From Bittarella massiliensis (ex Durand et al. 2017) (lineage in GTDB: Bacteria > Bacillota > Clostridia > Oscillospirales > Ruminococcaceae), in NCBI RefSeq assembly GCF_017566145.1, contig NZ_JABFCL010000013.1, positions 17,971-81,970 of the forward strand: a DNA stretch of 64,000 nucleotides. Direction: 5' to 3'. The notes below the pieces were generated by a model. That model did not search any database. It had not been told where the DNA came from and was given only the letters and a program-made list of their open reading frames with translations. Made by a program: the position numbers and the translations under genes. Positions 7,143 to 16,399 of this stretch are shown one piece after another; position 1 is the stretch's first letter; each line of letters begins with the position of its first letter.

Positions 7143-7622
7143 AGTGATTCAAGTGAGGATGGACGCGCGCCTTGCTTGGACACAATGGCCGGAGCGCGAC
7201 GGCCTTGTTAATCAGCCCACCGCAGTAACCTCCCCAACATCTGGGGACAGGCGAGACGGTGGGTTTTATGGGCGCAACACCTGCACGAGGGTGCGCGCCC
7301 CACGATAGGACTGCCCGCACCTCTCAACGATGTGGCCCAGCGGCAGACGACGTAGCAGACCTTGCCGCAACCGGATGGATCGTGCAATTTACGGCAAGGC
7401 TGAAAATCCGGGGGACGCCCTGGAGACCGCGTGTCAGCAGCGGGATATAAGTGTCTGACGTGATTGAGATTGTCTCCCTCCTGGCGGAGACTCACAAGTA
7501 GCCAGAAACCGGCCGGTTAGCCAACGCCTGCCCAGTCGAAGCCCTGCGTCCCTACGTGGGGTATTTAGTAGGCTGGGTGGGCCGAAAATTCAAAGCCTGC
7601 ACCTGATGGTGTGGGCTTTTTC
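7143..7622 (+). ncRNA. large structured phage noncoding RNA, candidate
   Basis: No convincing gene occupies these 480 bases, but paired stems follow one another: GGCCG/CGGCC (7187/7200); an 8-bp stem 7215-7222/7257-7264 enclosing TCCCCA/TGGGGA (7231/7242); GGGCGC/GCGCCC (7270/7295) enclosing CACC/GGTG; CCTTGCCG/CGGCAAGG (7360/7392); GTCTCC/GGAGAC (7472/7486); the palindrome AACCGGCCGGTT (7507-7518); and a 10-bp stem 7526-7535/7573-7582. The unit starts at a promoter-like site and ends at a terminator. Large ornate RNAs of similar size (ROOL, GOLLD) are known from Firmicute phages; membership is not claimed. Confidence 0.6.
7592..7622 (+). terminator. intrinsic terminator of the structured RNA
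   Basis: A 12-bp stem (7592-7603 with 7608-7619, two G-U wobbles), a TGAT loop and a following T run end the noncoding unit before the next gene. Confidence 0.85.
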
Positions 7623-7657
7623 AACGCTTAAAATTGAGCAGTGAGGAGGGGCGCAGA

Positions 7658-7813
7658 ATGTACATCTACACCATAACAGCCAGCCTTGGTTTCTCCTCGT
7701 CACTTACCTGTGAGGAGGAAGCCGCTCTACTGGACGCCTTAACAGATGCTGCCGAAAAGATGCCCAAGGGGTACGACGGGGCAGCGGCCTCTGTATTGGA
7801 GCAGGAGGAGTAA
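7658..7813 (+). CDS. 51-residue acidic phage protein
   Basis: ATG 7658 follows GAGGAGG by eight bases and encodes 51 residues (MYIYTITASLGFSS...VLEQEE). The reading is short but has a strong ribosome site and lies in the gap after the structured RNA. No family recognised. Confidence 0.6.
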   Translation: MYIYTITASLGFSSSLTCEEEAALLDALTDAAEKMPKGYDGAAASVLEQEE

Positions 7814-7828
7814 AAAACGGGAGGAGCA

Positions 7829-8635
7829 ATGAAATCAAAGACATACGAGGAGTTCGTCGAAAAATTTAAGCCCAAAAAGACAACTGATGACTGCTATACT
7901 CCGCCGTACATATACGACGCCGTAAAAAGCTGGGCGGCAAATGAGTATGGGCTAGAGGGGCGGCCTGTTGTTCGTCCATTTTATCCGGGTGGGGATTATG
8001 AAAACTATGAATACCCAGAAAACGGTGTGGTTATTGACAACCCGCCGTTTTCTGTTTTGTCAAAAATCCTAGACTTTTACCTCGAAAGGCGGATAGACTT
8101 TTTCCTCTTCGCACCAACATTAACGATATTTTCACACATACAAAATAGGCCCGTGAACTGCGTGATTATCGACTGCGCCATTGAATACGAAAACGGGGCA
8201 AAAGTTAGGACGTCGTTTGTCACTAATATGGGGGATTACAAAATTAATGTATGCAGCGGCCTGACAGTGGCCTTAAGTGCCATACAGAGAGAGGCACTTA
8301 AAAAAGTCAAGGCAGAGCTTCCAAAATACGACTACCCGGACGAGCTTCTGACAGCCGCCAAAATCCAAAAAATCGCGAAATATTGTGACCTTAAAATCAA
8401 GGGGTCCGACGTGGCATTTGTGCGAACACTTGACGCCCAACGCACACACAAAAAGACGATTTTTGGCGGAGGTTTTCTGCTGTCCGAAAAATCGACGGCA
8501 GAAAAGTTGAAAGCAGAAAAAGCGGCGGCTGAAAAAGCAGCAGCCGAAAAGGCGAACGCAGAAAAAGTAGGGGCCGAAGTGTGGGGGCTGTCAGACAGGG
8601 AGCTGGAGATCATCAGAGAGCTATCTGGAGAGTAA
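7829..8635 (+). CDS. phage adenine-methyltransferase-like protein
   Basis: This 268-residue protein contains VVRPFYPGGDYEN near residue 48 and VVIDNPPFSVLSKIL near residue 70. The DNPPFS element corresponds to the DPPY-type catalytic motif of N6-adenine DNA methyltransferases, preceded by an AdoMet-region-like stretch. Related phage proteins are often annotated as methyltransferases. The last 60 residues hold an AEKAAAEK-type coiled coil and a charged tail, unusual for a methylase. AGGAGC precedes the ATG. Activity is inferred and a motif I match is only partial. Confidence 0.65.
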   Translation: MKSKTYEEFVEKFKPKKTTDDCYTPPYIYDAVKSWAANEYGLEGRPVVRPFYPGGDYENYEYPENGVVIDNPPFSVLSKILDFYLERRIDFFLFAPTLTIFSHIQNRPVNCVIIDCAIEYENGAKVRTSFVTNMGDYKINVCSGLTVALSAIQREALKKVKAELPKYDYPDELLTAAKIQKIAKYCDLKIKGSDVAFVRTLDAQRTHKKTIFGGGFLLSEKSTAEKLKAEKAAAEKAAAEKANAEKVGAEVWGLSDRELEIIRELSGE

Positions 8636-8731
8636 AAGGCCAAGGGATAAAACGGGTGTGCCAGCGCAAGCGAATCGCATAAGCGTTGGAGGGATAGGGT
8701 TTGGGGAGACGGGAGAAGGGAGGAGATAATC

Positions 8732-9124
8732 GTGCCAGATATACGAGACAAGGATACACAGAAAGCAATTGCAGATGCATACATAGCCAATGGCGGGAAT
8801 AAAGAGCGGGCTGTTATCGCCGCCGGGTACTCGGAGCGATACGCCAGGGGAAATGCGCATCGATTAGTGGCAGATAGTGGCGTGCAGGCCATGATTGCGG
8901 AAAGAAACGCAGTGATTTCGGATGATCGCATAGCAGATATGGCGGAGATCAACGCATTTTGGACTGCTGTAATGCGGGATAGAGAAACAAAGATGCCAGA
9001 GCGCTTGAAAGCATCAGAGATGAGAGCAAAGGCGCTGGGCGCGTTTTTGGACCGGGTCGAGGGAAATATGGACAGCCGAGTGACCCTCTCCCTGTCAGAG
9101 GAGTTGAAAGACTTTGCCCAGTAA
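8732..9124 (+). CDS. terS: terminase small subunit
   Basis: The 130-residue product, from GTG 8732 after GGGAGGAG, resembles Terminase_2/XtmA small subunits: an N-terminal HTH (KAIADAYIANGGNKERAVIAAGYSERYARGNAHRLV) followed by a helical middle and MRAKALGAFLDRVEG. Small subunits recognise the packaging site and feed DNA to the large subunit, whose gene starts 11 bases before this one ends. Confidence 0.9.
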   Translation: MPDIRDKDTQKAIADAYIANGGNKERAVIAAGYSERYARGNAHRLVADSGVQAMIAERNAVISDDRIADMAEINAFWTAVMRDRETKMPERLKASEMRAKALGAFLDRVEGNMDSRVTLSLSEELKDFAQ

Positions 9125-10436
9125 GATTGTTGAGCCGCCCAATGCTCGCCAACGAGAGTTCTTCCTTGCTAGAAGCCGATTTGTTGCCTATGGCGGTGCC
9201 CGAGGAGGGGGAAAGAGCTGGGCGGTGCGAAAAAAAGCCCTGCTCATGGGCGCTAACTACCCGGGAATCCGAATGCTGTTGTTACGGCGGACATTCCCGG
9301 AACTAAAAGAGAATCACATTCTCCCCCTTCAGGGGGAGCTGAAAGGTCTTGCCACCTACAAAGAGGCGGACAAGGCCTTTTCATTTGCCAACGGCAGCCG
9401 GCTGAAATTCGGTTACTGCGACAGCGAGCGAGACGTGCTGCAGTACCAGGGGCAGGAATACGACGTGATATTCCTGGATGAGGCTACCCAGTTCACCGAA
9501 TACCAGTTCAACACCCTTACAGCCTGTATCCGCGGGGCCAATCCATTTCCAAAGCGGATGTACCTGACCTGCAACCCGGGCGGGGTAGGCCATGAGTGGG
9601 TGAAGCGGCTGTTCATTGACCGGGACTACCGCGGCTCGGAAAAGGGCGAGGACTACGCCTTCATTCCTGCCCGGGTCTATGACAATCAGGCGCTCATGGG
9701 GCAGGACCCGGGCTATGTGGACATGTTGGAAAACCTGCCGGAAGACCTGCGCCGGGCCTGGCTGGAAGGGGACTGGAATGTCTTTGCCGGGCAGTTCTTC
9801 ACGGAGTGGCGGGAGGAGACCCACGTCTGCGAACCCTTCCCCATTCCGGGGCACTGGCGGCGGTATTTCGCCATGGACTACGGGCTGGACATGCTGGCGG
9901 GCTATTTCATTGCCTTAGACGAGGAGGGCCGAGCCTGGGTCTACCGAGAAATCTACCAGCCTGACCTTATCATCAGCGAGGCGGCCCGGACTATTTTGGA
10001 GTCTGCAGAGGGGGAGTCCATCGAGAGCTGGCTGGCTCCGCCGGACATGTGGAACCGCCGTCAGGACACCGGCAAGAGCGTAGCGGAAATTTTTGCCGAT
10101 CACGGTATTCCTTTGACTCGGGCGCAGAACGATCGAGTAACCGGCTGGCTGGACATGAAGGAGTGGCTCAAACCCAGAGGGGAGGAGACCCGCTGGGCAG
10201 CATTGACAGTCTTTCGCAACTGTAAGAATCTTATTCGCTGCATCCCCTTGTTGCAGTTTGATGAGCGAAAGCCCAACGACGTGGCCAACCAACCTCACGA
10301 AATCACCCACGCCCCGGACGCCATCCGCTACTTTGTGGCCGGACGGCCGGTGCCGGCACAAGTTCCGATTGTGCGGGATGAGGACGACCTGCCATTTGAT
10401 GATCAGATCAACGATTTTTTACAGTATGGAGGTTGA
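9114..10436 (+). CDS. terL: terminase large subunit
   Basis: The 440-residue packaging motor has Walker A GGARGGGKS at 27-35, Walker B VIFLDE at 118-123 and the coupling motif TCNP at 152-155. A C-terminal RNase-H-like nuclease begins with FAMDYG (Asp 255) and ends with an acidic HAPDAIRY segment. Length is normal for Terminase_3/6-type proteins. The start is TTG 9114, overlapping terS; no better-placed ATG exists. Confidence 0.95.
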   Translation: MPSKIVEPPNARQREFFLARSRFVAYGGARGGGKSWAVRKKALLMGANYPGIRMLLLRRTFPELKENHILPLQGELKGLATYKEADKAFSFANGSRLKFGYCDSERDVLQYQGQEYDVIFLDEATQFTEYQFNTLTACIRGANPFPKRMYLTCNPGGVGHEWVKRLFIDRDYRGSEKGEDYAFIPARVYDNQALMGQDPGYVDMLENLPEDLRRAWLEGDWNVFAGQFFTEWREETHVCEPFPIPGHWRRYFAMDYGLDMLAGYFIALDEEGRAWVYREIYQPDLIISEAARTILESAEGESIESWLAPPDMWNRRQDTGKSVAEIFADHGIPLTRAQNDRVTGWLDMKEWLKPRGEETRWAALTVFRNCKNLIRCIPLLQFDERKPNDVANQPHEITHAPDAIRYFVAGRPVPAQVPIVRDEDDLPFDDQINDFLQYGG

Positions 10437-10439
10437 GAG

Positions 10440-10667
10440 ATGACCGAAGGATTGATGGCGGCAGCCCTGCTCCTGCTCTGCCTGTGCGCGCTGATGCTCT
10501 GTGTGGCGGCGGGCGTGGGGGCGACCTGTCTCTGGCTGCAACAGCGCCGGGACGAGAGGGGAGAGCGGGTGTCCAGCGCCGCCAAAGAGGAGCTTGATAA
10601 GCAGTGGGAAAACCTATGGAACTATGACGGCAGCCCCCAACCCATGGAAGGGGGAAGTGAAGAGTGA
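10440..10667 (+). CDS. small membrane protein of the head module
   Basis: The 75-residue protein has one long hydrophobic segment (residues 5-33) and a charged C-terminal half. It lies between terL and the portal gene, overlapping the portal start. A GGAGG site precedes it. Single-span proteins at this place are seen in several phages, without known roles. Confidence 0.65.
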   Translation: MTEGLMAAALLLLCLCALMLCVAAGVGATCLWLQQRRDERGERVSSAAKEELDKQWENLWNYDGSPQPMEGGSEE

Positions 10668-12292
10668 TTGCAACACGGCCTGAGGAAATCTTCCAGGAGT
10701 ACCAGAAGGGCATCGACTACAAGAGCCGCATCGGTCTCTATGAGACGGTGCAGCAGAACGAGAACTTCTACCTGGGCAAGCAGTGGGAGGGGGTGAACGC
10801 GCCTGACCTGGACAAGCCGGTCTTCAATGTGCTGGGGCGGGTGCTCTCCTACTTCCTCTCCACCATTGTCTCGGACGATGTGGCGGCCCAGGTGAGCCTG
10901 TTCGACGGCAAGCCGGACGAAGGGGAGCAGATCGCCCTGGATGTGGTGAGCCAGCAATTTGACCAAATCATGGAGCAGGACAGCACCAAGGCGAAGAACC
11001 GGCTCATCGTCCGCAATGCGGCGGTGGACGGGGATGGCTACCTCTACGCCTGGTTTGACCCCTCTGAAAAGACCGGCCAGGAGGCACAGGGGCGGATCAA
11101 AACCGAGGTCATCGAGAACACCAACCTCTATTTTGGCAACACCCAGCGGGCGGACGTTCAGTCCCAGCCCTGGGTGGTGGTGGCCTCCCGGCTGCTGCTG
11201 GAAAGTGCCCGCCGCCTGGTGCCGGACGAGAAGACGGCGGCGGCCATTGTCCCTGATGGGGACGACCGGCCGGAGCGGGAGGAAGAGGACGAAGAGCGGG
11301 TGACGGTGCTGACCAAGTTCTGGAAGGTGCAGTCCGGCGGGGAGACCCACGTCCACTGTACCCGCTGCACCAAGACCACAGTCCTGAAGGCCCCCTTTGA
11401 CACTGGCCTCACCCTCTATCCCCTGGCGGGGATGAGTTGGCAATCGGTAAAGGATTCCTGCCATGGGCGGGCAGCCATTTCGGGGCTGATCCCCAACCAG
11501 ATCTTCATCAACAAACTGATGGCCATGTGCATGGAACACGCCAAGCGGATGGCCTTTCCCAAAATCGTCTACTCCCGGGCGGCTTTCCCAAATGGGTGGG
11601 ACAACCGAGTGGGGGTGGCGGTGGCGGCCAACGGCAACCTCACCGATGCAGTGACGGCAAAGACCGCTTCGGTGGATATGCCGGCACAGGTGATGACCCT
11701 CATCGACAAGGTGATCACCTACACCAAAGACCTGATGGGGGCCTCTGATGCGGCCCTGGGCAACGTGAAGCCGGACAACACCTCGGCCATCATTGCGGTG
11801 CAGAAGGCCTCGTCGGTGCCGTTGGAGCTGCAGAGGATGGCCTTCTACCAGTTTGTGGAGGACACCATCCGCATCTTCTTGGACATGATGCGGGTCAACT
11901 ACGGCACCCGCAGGGTGGTCTACCTGGACAGCGAGGGGGAGAAGCAGGAGTTGGAGTTTGACTTCTCCATTTTGGGGGAGATGTGCCTGCAGCTCAACAT
12001 GGATGTGGGGGCTTCGACCTACTGGTCGGAGCTGATGCAGGTGCAGACCATCGACAACCTCTTTGAGCGGGGGATCATCACCGACCCAGTGATCTATTTG
12101 GAGAGCATCCCTGATGGGTACATCAAGAACAAGGCCGGGCTGATCGCTTCGGTGAAAAAAGAGCGGGAAGCGGCGCTGGCGATGGCTGGACCGCTTGCCG
12201 GAATGACGGGAAACGAGGGCGCTTTACCGCGAGAAACCAACGCGGGAGAGGCAGCCCTTTTTCAATCCGCTGGGACACCAACAGCGGAATAG
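10664..12292 (+). CDS. portal protein
   Basis: This 542-residue protein has the portal pattern of podoviruses: an N-terminal helical part (YETVQQNENFYLGKQWEGV), PVFNVLGRVLSYFLSTIVSDD, a mid-protein domain with YLYAWFDP, and a long C-terminal helical region with DLMGASDAALGN and SAIIAVQKASSVPLELQRM. The dodecameric portal forms the DNA channel and docks terminase. Placement after terL and before the scaffold gene agrees. GTG 10664 is used as the start. Confidence 0.85.
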   Translation: MIATRPEEIFQEYQKGIDYKSRIGLYETVQQNENFYLGKQWEGVNAPDLDKPVFNVLGRVLSYFLSTIVSDDVAAQVSLFDGKPDEGEQIALDVVSQQFDQIMEQDSTKAKNRLIVRNAAVDGDGYLYAWFDPSEKTGQEAQGRIKTEVIENTNLYFGNTQRADVQSQPWVVVASRLLLESARRLVPDEKTAAAIVPDGDDRPEREEEDEERVTVLTKFWKVQSGGETHVHCTRCTKTTVLKAPFDTGLTLYPLAGMSWQSVKDSCHGRAAISGLIPNQIFINKLMAMCMEHAKRMAFPKIVYSRAAFPNGWDNRVGVAVAANGNLTDAVTAKTASVDMPAQVMTLIDKVITYTKDLMGASDAALGNVKPDNTSAIIAVQKASSVPLELQRMAFYQFVEDTIRIFLDMMRVNYGTRRVVYLDSEGEKQELEFDFSILGEMCLQLNMDVGASTYWSELMQVQTIDNLFERGIITDPVIYLESIPDGYIKNKAGLIASVKKEREAALAMAGPLAGMTGNEGALPRETNAGEAALFQSAGTPTAE

Positions 12293-12306
12293 AGGAGGAT
12301 ACAAAA

Positions 12307-13113
12307 ATGAATGAAATTCTGAAACTGCCGCTGCAATTCTTTGCTGAAGGAGAGGCAGAGGGGGAGTCTGCTGCCGCGGAGGAACAGACCGACGACTGGG
12401 GAGACGCCTTTGCGACCGACGCCATTGAGGAGCCCGTGGAAGTTGAGAATGGGCAGGCGCCGGATGCGCTGGGAGAAGGAGAGCAGCCGGTAGAGCCGGA
12501 GGCAGCTCCCGCAGAGCAGACGGTCACCATCACCCACCTGGGGCAGGCGCAGGAGATCCCCTTGTCCGAGGCGGTGGCCCTGGCACAGAAGGGGATGGAC
12601 TACGACCACGTTCGACAGGAGCGGGACGAGTTGCGTCAAGCCCCTGCCTGGGAGGTCATGGACTACTTTGCCGCCCGTTCCGGCCAGACCCGGGAGGAGT
12701 ACATCCAGACCCTGCGCGACCAGATGGAGCAGGATCAGCTGGCCCAGTACACCGCCCAGGGGGTGGACGAGCAGACCGCCAAGACCCTTCTGGAACTCAA
12801 GCAGTTCAAAGAGCGTCAGGAGGAAGAGGCCCGAAAGAAGGAGGAAGAGGAGAAAAAGAAGGAAGAGTACCACAGGTTTTTTGAGTCGTATCCAGACGTG
12901 AACCCGGCTGACATCCCAGACGAGGTGTGGCAGCGGGTAGGGCAGGGAGAAAGCCTTCTGGGCGCTTACCAGGCACATGAGAACCAGCAACTCAAGGCAA
13001 AACTCGCCGCCCTGGAACAAAACGAGAAGAACAAGCAGGCGGCCGTCGGCAGCCTGGCAGGAGAAGCGGGTCAGGACGAGGTAGACCCCTTCCTCCAGGG
13101 ATTTTTGAACTAG
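12307..13113 (+). CDS. capsid scaffold protein
   Basis: The 268-residue protein starts MNEILKLPLQFFAEGE, the conserved opening of many scaffold proteins. It is strongly acidic and then heptad-rich, with a Glu/Lys coiled coil at about 170-205. The C-terminus is helical and charged. Scaffolds guide procapsid assembly and are lost before packaging. The gene directly precedes the major capsid gene, after GAGGAGG. Confidence 0.85.
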   Translation: MNEILKLPLQFFAEGEAEGESAAAEEQTDDWGDAFATDAIEEPVEVENGQAPDALGEGEQPVEPEAAPAEQTVTITHLGQAQEIPLSEAVALAQKGMDYDHVRQERDELRQAPAWEVMDYFAARSGQTREEYIQTLRDQMEQDQLAQYTAQGVDEQTAKTLLELKQFKERQEEEARKKEEEEKKKEEYHRFFESYPDVNPADIPDEVWQRVGQGESLLGAYQAHENQQLKAKLAALEQNEKNKQAAVGSLAGEAGQDEVDPFLQGFLN

Positions 13114-13129
13114 AAAAGGAGAGAAAGCA

Positions 13130-14173
13130 ATGGCTATCAATTTGGCAACCAAATTTTCGGATAAAATCGCGACTGCCTTCACCCATGGCAGTTATGTGAG
13201 AGCACACACCAACAACGAGTACAGCTGGACCGGCGTCAAGACCCTGCAGGTGGCGACCCCCCAGACCGTGCCCATGGCCGCCTACAAACGCAGCGGCACC
13301 AACCGCTACGGCGAGCCCCAGGAGATGCAGGACACCGTCCAGGAGCTGGCCCTCACTGTGGATGAGGGCTTCTCCCTCACCGTGGACAAGGGGAACAACT
13401 CCGAGCAGATGGGGATCAAGAACGCCGGCAAGATGCTGCGGCTGCAGCTGGACGAACAGGCTACCCCCAATGTGGACAAGAGGGCCTTTGCGGTAGTTGC
13501 CCAGCAGGCCGGCAAGGTGGCGGGGATCACCAAACCCACCAAGGCCACCATCGTGGATGCTGTGGCAGCCGCCGGCGAATATCTGGACGAGAGCATCACC
13601 CCGGACGAGGGGCGGGTGCTCTTTGTTACCCCCGAGATGTATCGGCTGATCAAGGGGTCGAATGAATTTATCTCCATTGGCGAACTGGGCAAAAAGTCCG
13701 TCGCTAAGGGCGAGGTAGGGGAACTGGATGGGAACACCGTCATCAAGGTGCCTTCCAAATACTTCCCCGCCGGGGTGTACTTCTACCTCTGGCACAAGAA
13801 AGCGGTGCTGGAGCCGGCCAAACTCCACGATACCCACCTGCACCTGGACCCTCCGGGGATCTCCGGCCACCTGTTGGAGGGGCGCAATATCTACGACGCT
13901 TTTGTTTTGGGCATTTTGAGCGGTTCTACCTATGTGGCAGTGGACAGTGCCAAGAAGCTAGGTGCGGTGACCATCACCAAGTCTTCCGGCGCCATCACCT
14001 GCGACGGGGCGGGGAAAATCCTCTACACCACCGACGGCACCGATCCCCGTTACTCCAAGACTGCAGAGACTTACAGCACCGCCCTGGGGGCCATCAATGG
14101 GGGCACTACCGTCAAGGCCGTGGCCTATGCTGACGGCAAGTTCCCCAGCGACTTGGCAGAACTGGTGGCCTAA
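13130..14173 (+). CDS. major capsid protein with C-terminal chitobiase-like domain
   Basis: Residues 1 to about 265 look like a HK97-fold capsid protein of the type that begins MAINLATKFSDKIATAFTHGSY and includes the GKMLRLQLDEQ and LFVTPEMYRLIKG segments. Residues from about 275 to the end form a separate domain (GKILYTTDGTDPRYSKTAETYS...TTVKAVAYADGKFPSD). It matches the pattern of the CHB_HEX_C_1 beta-sandwich often appended to surface proteins. This domain probably decorates the capsid exterior. Confidence 0.85.
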   Translation: MAINLATKFSDKIATAFTHGSYVRAHTNNEYSWTGVKTLQVATPQTVPMAAYKRSGTNRYGEPQEMQDTVQELALTVDEGFSLTVDKGNNSEQMGIKNAGKMLRLQLDEQATPNVDKRAFAVVAQQAGKVAGITKPTKATIVDAVAAAGEYLDESITPDEGRVLFVTPEMYRLIKGSNEFISIGELGKKSVAKGEVGELDGNTVIKVPSKYFPAGVYFYLWHKKAVLEPAKLHDTHLHLDPPGISGHLLEGRNIYDAFVLGILSGSTYVAVDSAKKLGAVTITKSSGAITCDGAGKILYTTDGTDPRYSKTAETYSTALGAINGGTTVKAVAYADGKFPSDLAELVA

Positions 14174-14174
14174 G

Positions 14175-14558
14175 ATGACCGCTGATGACATCTATGGTGC
14201 CGCGTTGGCGCTGATGGCCGAGAGCAGAGACAAAGCCAAGGGATACCAGGACAAGGTGGTCCCCTTGACCAATCTGCTGTTGGCCACCGCCTACCCGGCG
14301 GAACAGGCCCTGCGGCGGGCCAGGGGACATCCTCCCCTGGCTGCCCCGCCAAAAGTCGAAACCGAGGGGGAGGAGCTGCCCTACCAAATGGACCTGCTGA
14401 CCGAGTGCTTCCCATACGGTCTGGCAGGGATGCTGATTTTGGATGACGACACCGGCAAGGCCAATTTCTTCAACGCCATGTTCGACACCGCCCTGGCCAA
14501 GTACAGCCCGGCCGACTTTGAAGAGGTTGTGGATTGGTATGGGGGTGGTAGAGAGTGA
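14175..14558 (+). CDS. head-completion/adaptor protein, putative
   Basis: A 127-residue mostly helical protein encoded directly after the capsid gene and overlapping the next gene. The size and place fit a head-tail adaptor that joins the portal to the tail nozzle. The motif DDIYGAALALMAE resembles the start of such adaptors, but no diagnostic residue was found. The call is positional. Confidence 0.55.
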   Translation: MTADDIYGAALALMAESRDKAKGYQDKVVPLTNLLLATAYPAEQALRRARGHPPLAAPPKVETEGEELPYQMDLLTECFPYGLAGMLILDDDTGKANFFNAMFDTALAKYSPADFEEVVDWYGGGRE

Positions 14559-16387
14559 GCCGCTATCAGATTCCCGTCTCCAAACAGCCTGACCCGGTGG
14601 TAATCCAGCAGTTCAGAGGAGTGGACTTCTCGGCTGACAGTACCCAGGTGGACCCCAGTCGCTCCCCCGACGCGCTGAACATGATCGCCGACCAGGCGTT
14701 TTTCCCAGTCAAGCGTACCGGCTATAAGCGGGTGGCGCAGGGGAGCGGGCGGGTATGGGGGTTGCACCGGCTGACAAACACCAAGGGCGAGTGGGTGCTG
14801 GCCCATATCGGGACTTCCCTCTATCGTCTGGAGGAGAGTGGGACTTTGAGCAAGCTATGCGACGGCATGGGTGCAGCTCCCTCCCAGAGCTTTGTCATGG
14901 GGGACTGCCTCTACCTGTTGGACGGAACCACCTACCGCCAATTTGACGGCACGACCGTCCGCCCGGCGGCCGAGGTGGCCTATCTGCCGACGGTGCGCAT
15001 CGGCGCGCCCCCGGCGGGCGGTGGGACTGATTTTGAGGCGGTGAACCTGCTGACCCCGGGCCGGAAGGAGAGCTTTCAGGCCGACGGGTCGTCCACCGCC
15101 TTTCAGCTGAGCACCGGCGGGCTGGACGGGGCGGCGGTGACGGCGGTGGTGGCAGGGGCCGCCAAGGCCGAGGGGACCGACTTCACGGTGGACCGGGCCG
15201 CGGGGCGGGTGACCTTCAAAACAGCGCCCCCCAAGGCGGTGCAGAACGTGGACAACGTGGTCATCACCTACCGCAAGACGGTGGCCGGCCACCGGCAGAA
15301 GATCGACGGCTGCCGGCTCTTCGGCATCTACGGCGGGAAAAACGACACCCGGGTGTTCCTGGCCGGGAACGCCGCGGAGAAGAACGTGGACTGGCAGTCG
15401 GGGCTGTACGACCCCACCTACTTCCCCGACACCGGCTACACCAAGGTGGGCGGGGACGCCAGCGCCATCATGGGCTACGCAAGGCAGTACGAGACCCAGA
15501 TCATCCTCAAGGAGGACAACGACCAAGACGCCACCCAGTTTTTGCGCACCTTTGAACTGGACGGGGAGGGCAACCCCCTTTTCCCCCTGCAGCAGGGGGC
15601 AGCAGGGACCGGCGCGGTGGCTTCCGGCACCTTTCGGGCGCTGGAGGACACCCCTCTTTTCCTATCGCGTGACGGGGTGTACGCGGTGGCCGGGACGGCA
15701 GTCACCCAGCACCGGGCATTGCAGCACCGCTCCCGGCGAATCGACAACCGATTGCTGGGGGAGAGTGGGCTGGAAAATGCGGTGGCTTGCGTCTTTCAGG
15801 GGCGGTACTACCTGGCGGTGAACGGCCACTGCTACGTGGCGGACAGCCGCCAGACCTACCGGGAAAATTCCTCTGTGCAGTATGAGTGGTATTTCTGGGA
15901 CAACATTTCCGCCACCTGCTTTTTGGAGCGGGAGGGGGCCCTCTACTTCGGCACAGCGGACGGGCGGGTCTGCCGTTTCTGCCGGCCGGAGGAGGAAGGG
16001 GCCTACCGGGACGACGGGGCCCCCATCGAGGCCTACTGGGTGACCCCCTACCTGCACTTCGGCACCTGGACGCGCTATAAGACGGTGCGCAATGTCCACG
16101 TGGCCCCGCTGCCCTACCAGCGCAGTGGCGTTGAAATCTACTACAACACCGACGAGGACGCCGAACAGCTGGCCATGAAGGAGAATATCGACCTCTTTGA
16201 CTGGGAAAGAATGGACTTTGGCCGATTCTCCTTTCGCACCATTCAGGTGCCAAACGTGCTGGCCACAGGGGTAAAGGAACGAAAAATCCAGCTTTTTCAG
16301 CTGAAATTGCGCAACGCCCAGCTGGATGAACCATTCGGGTTTGTCTCCATTTCCATCACCTACACAGTGGGCGGGAAAATCAAGTAA
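14555..16387 (+). CDS. podovirus tail nozzle/hub protein, putative
   Basis: The 610-residue product shows repeated beta-strand blocks, typical of a beta-propeller: QFRGVDFSADSTQVDPSRSPDALNM, LYLLDGTTYRQFDG, LFGIYGGKNDTRVFLAG, DGVYAVAGTAVTQHRALQHRS, YFGTADGRVCRF. Proteins of this size that open with a residue block listing VDPSRSPDALNM serve as the tail tubular or nozzle component in short-tailed phages (T7 gp12- or P22 gp10-like). GTG start overlaps the preceding gene. Confidence 0.65.
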   Translation: MSRYQIPVSKQPDPVVIQQFRGVDFSADSTQVDPSRSPDALNMIADQAFFPVKRTGYKRVAQGSGRVWGLHRLTNTKGEWVLAHIGTSLYRLEESGTLSKLCDGMGAAPSQSFVMGDCLYLLDGTTYRQFDGTTVRPAAEVAYLPTVRIGAPPAGGGTDFEAVNLLTPGRKESFQADGSSTAFQLSTGGLDGAAVTAVVAGAAKAEGTDFTVDRAAGRVTFKTAPPKAVQNVDNVVITYRKTVAGHRQKIDGCRLFGIYGGKNDTRVFLAGNAAEKNVDWQSGLYDPTYFPDTGYTKVGGDASAIMGYARQYETQIILKEDNDQDATQFLRTFELDGEGNPLFPLQQGAAGTGAVASGTFRALEDTPLFLSRDGVYAVAGTAVTQHRALQHRSRRIDNRLLGESGLENAVACVFQGRYYLAVNGHCYVADSRQTYRENSSVQYEWYFWDNISATCFLEREGALYFGTADGRVCRFCRPEEEGAYRDDGAPIEAYWVTPYLHFGTWTRYKTVRNVHVAPLPYQRSGVEIYYNTDEDAEQLAMKENIDLFDWERMDFGRFSFRTIQVPNVLATGVKERKIQLFQLKLRNAQLDEPFGFVSISITYTVGGKIK

Positions 16388-16399
16388 GGGGGCGAGAGA

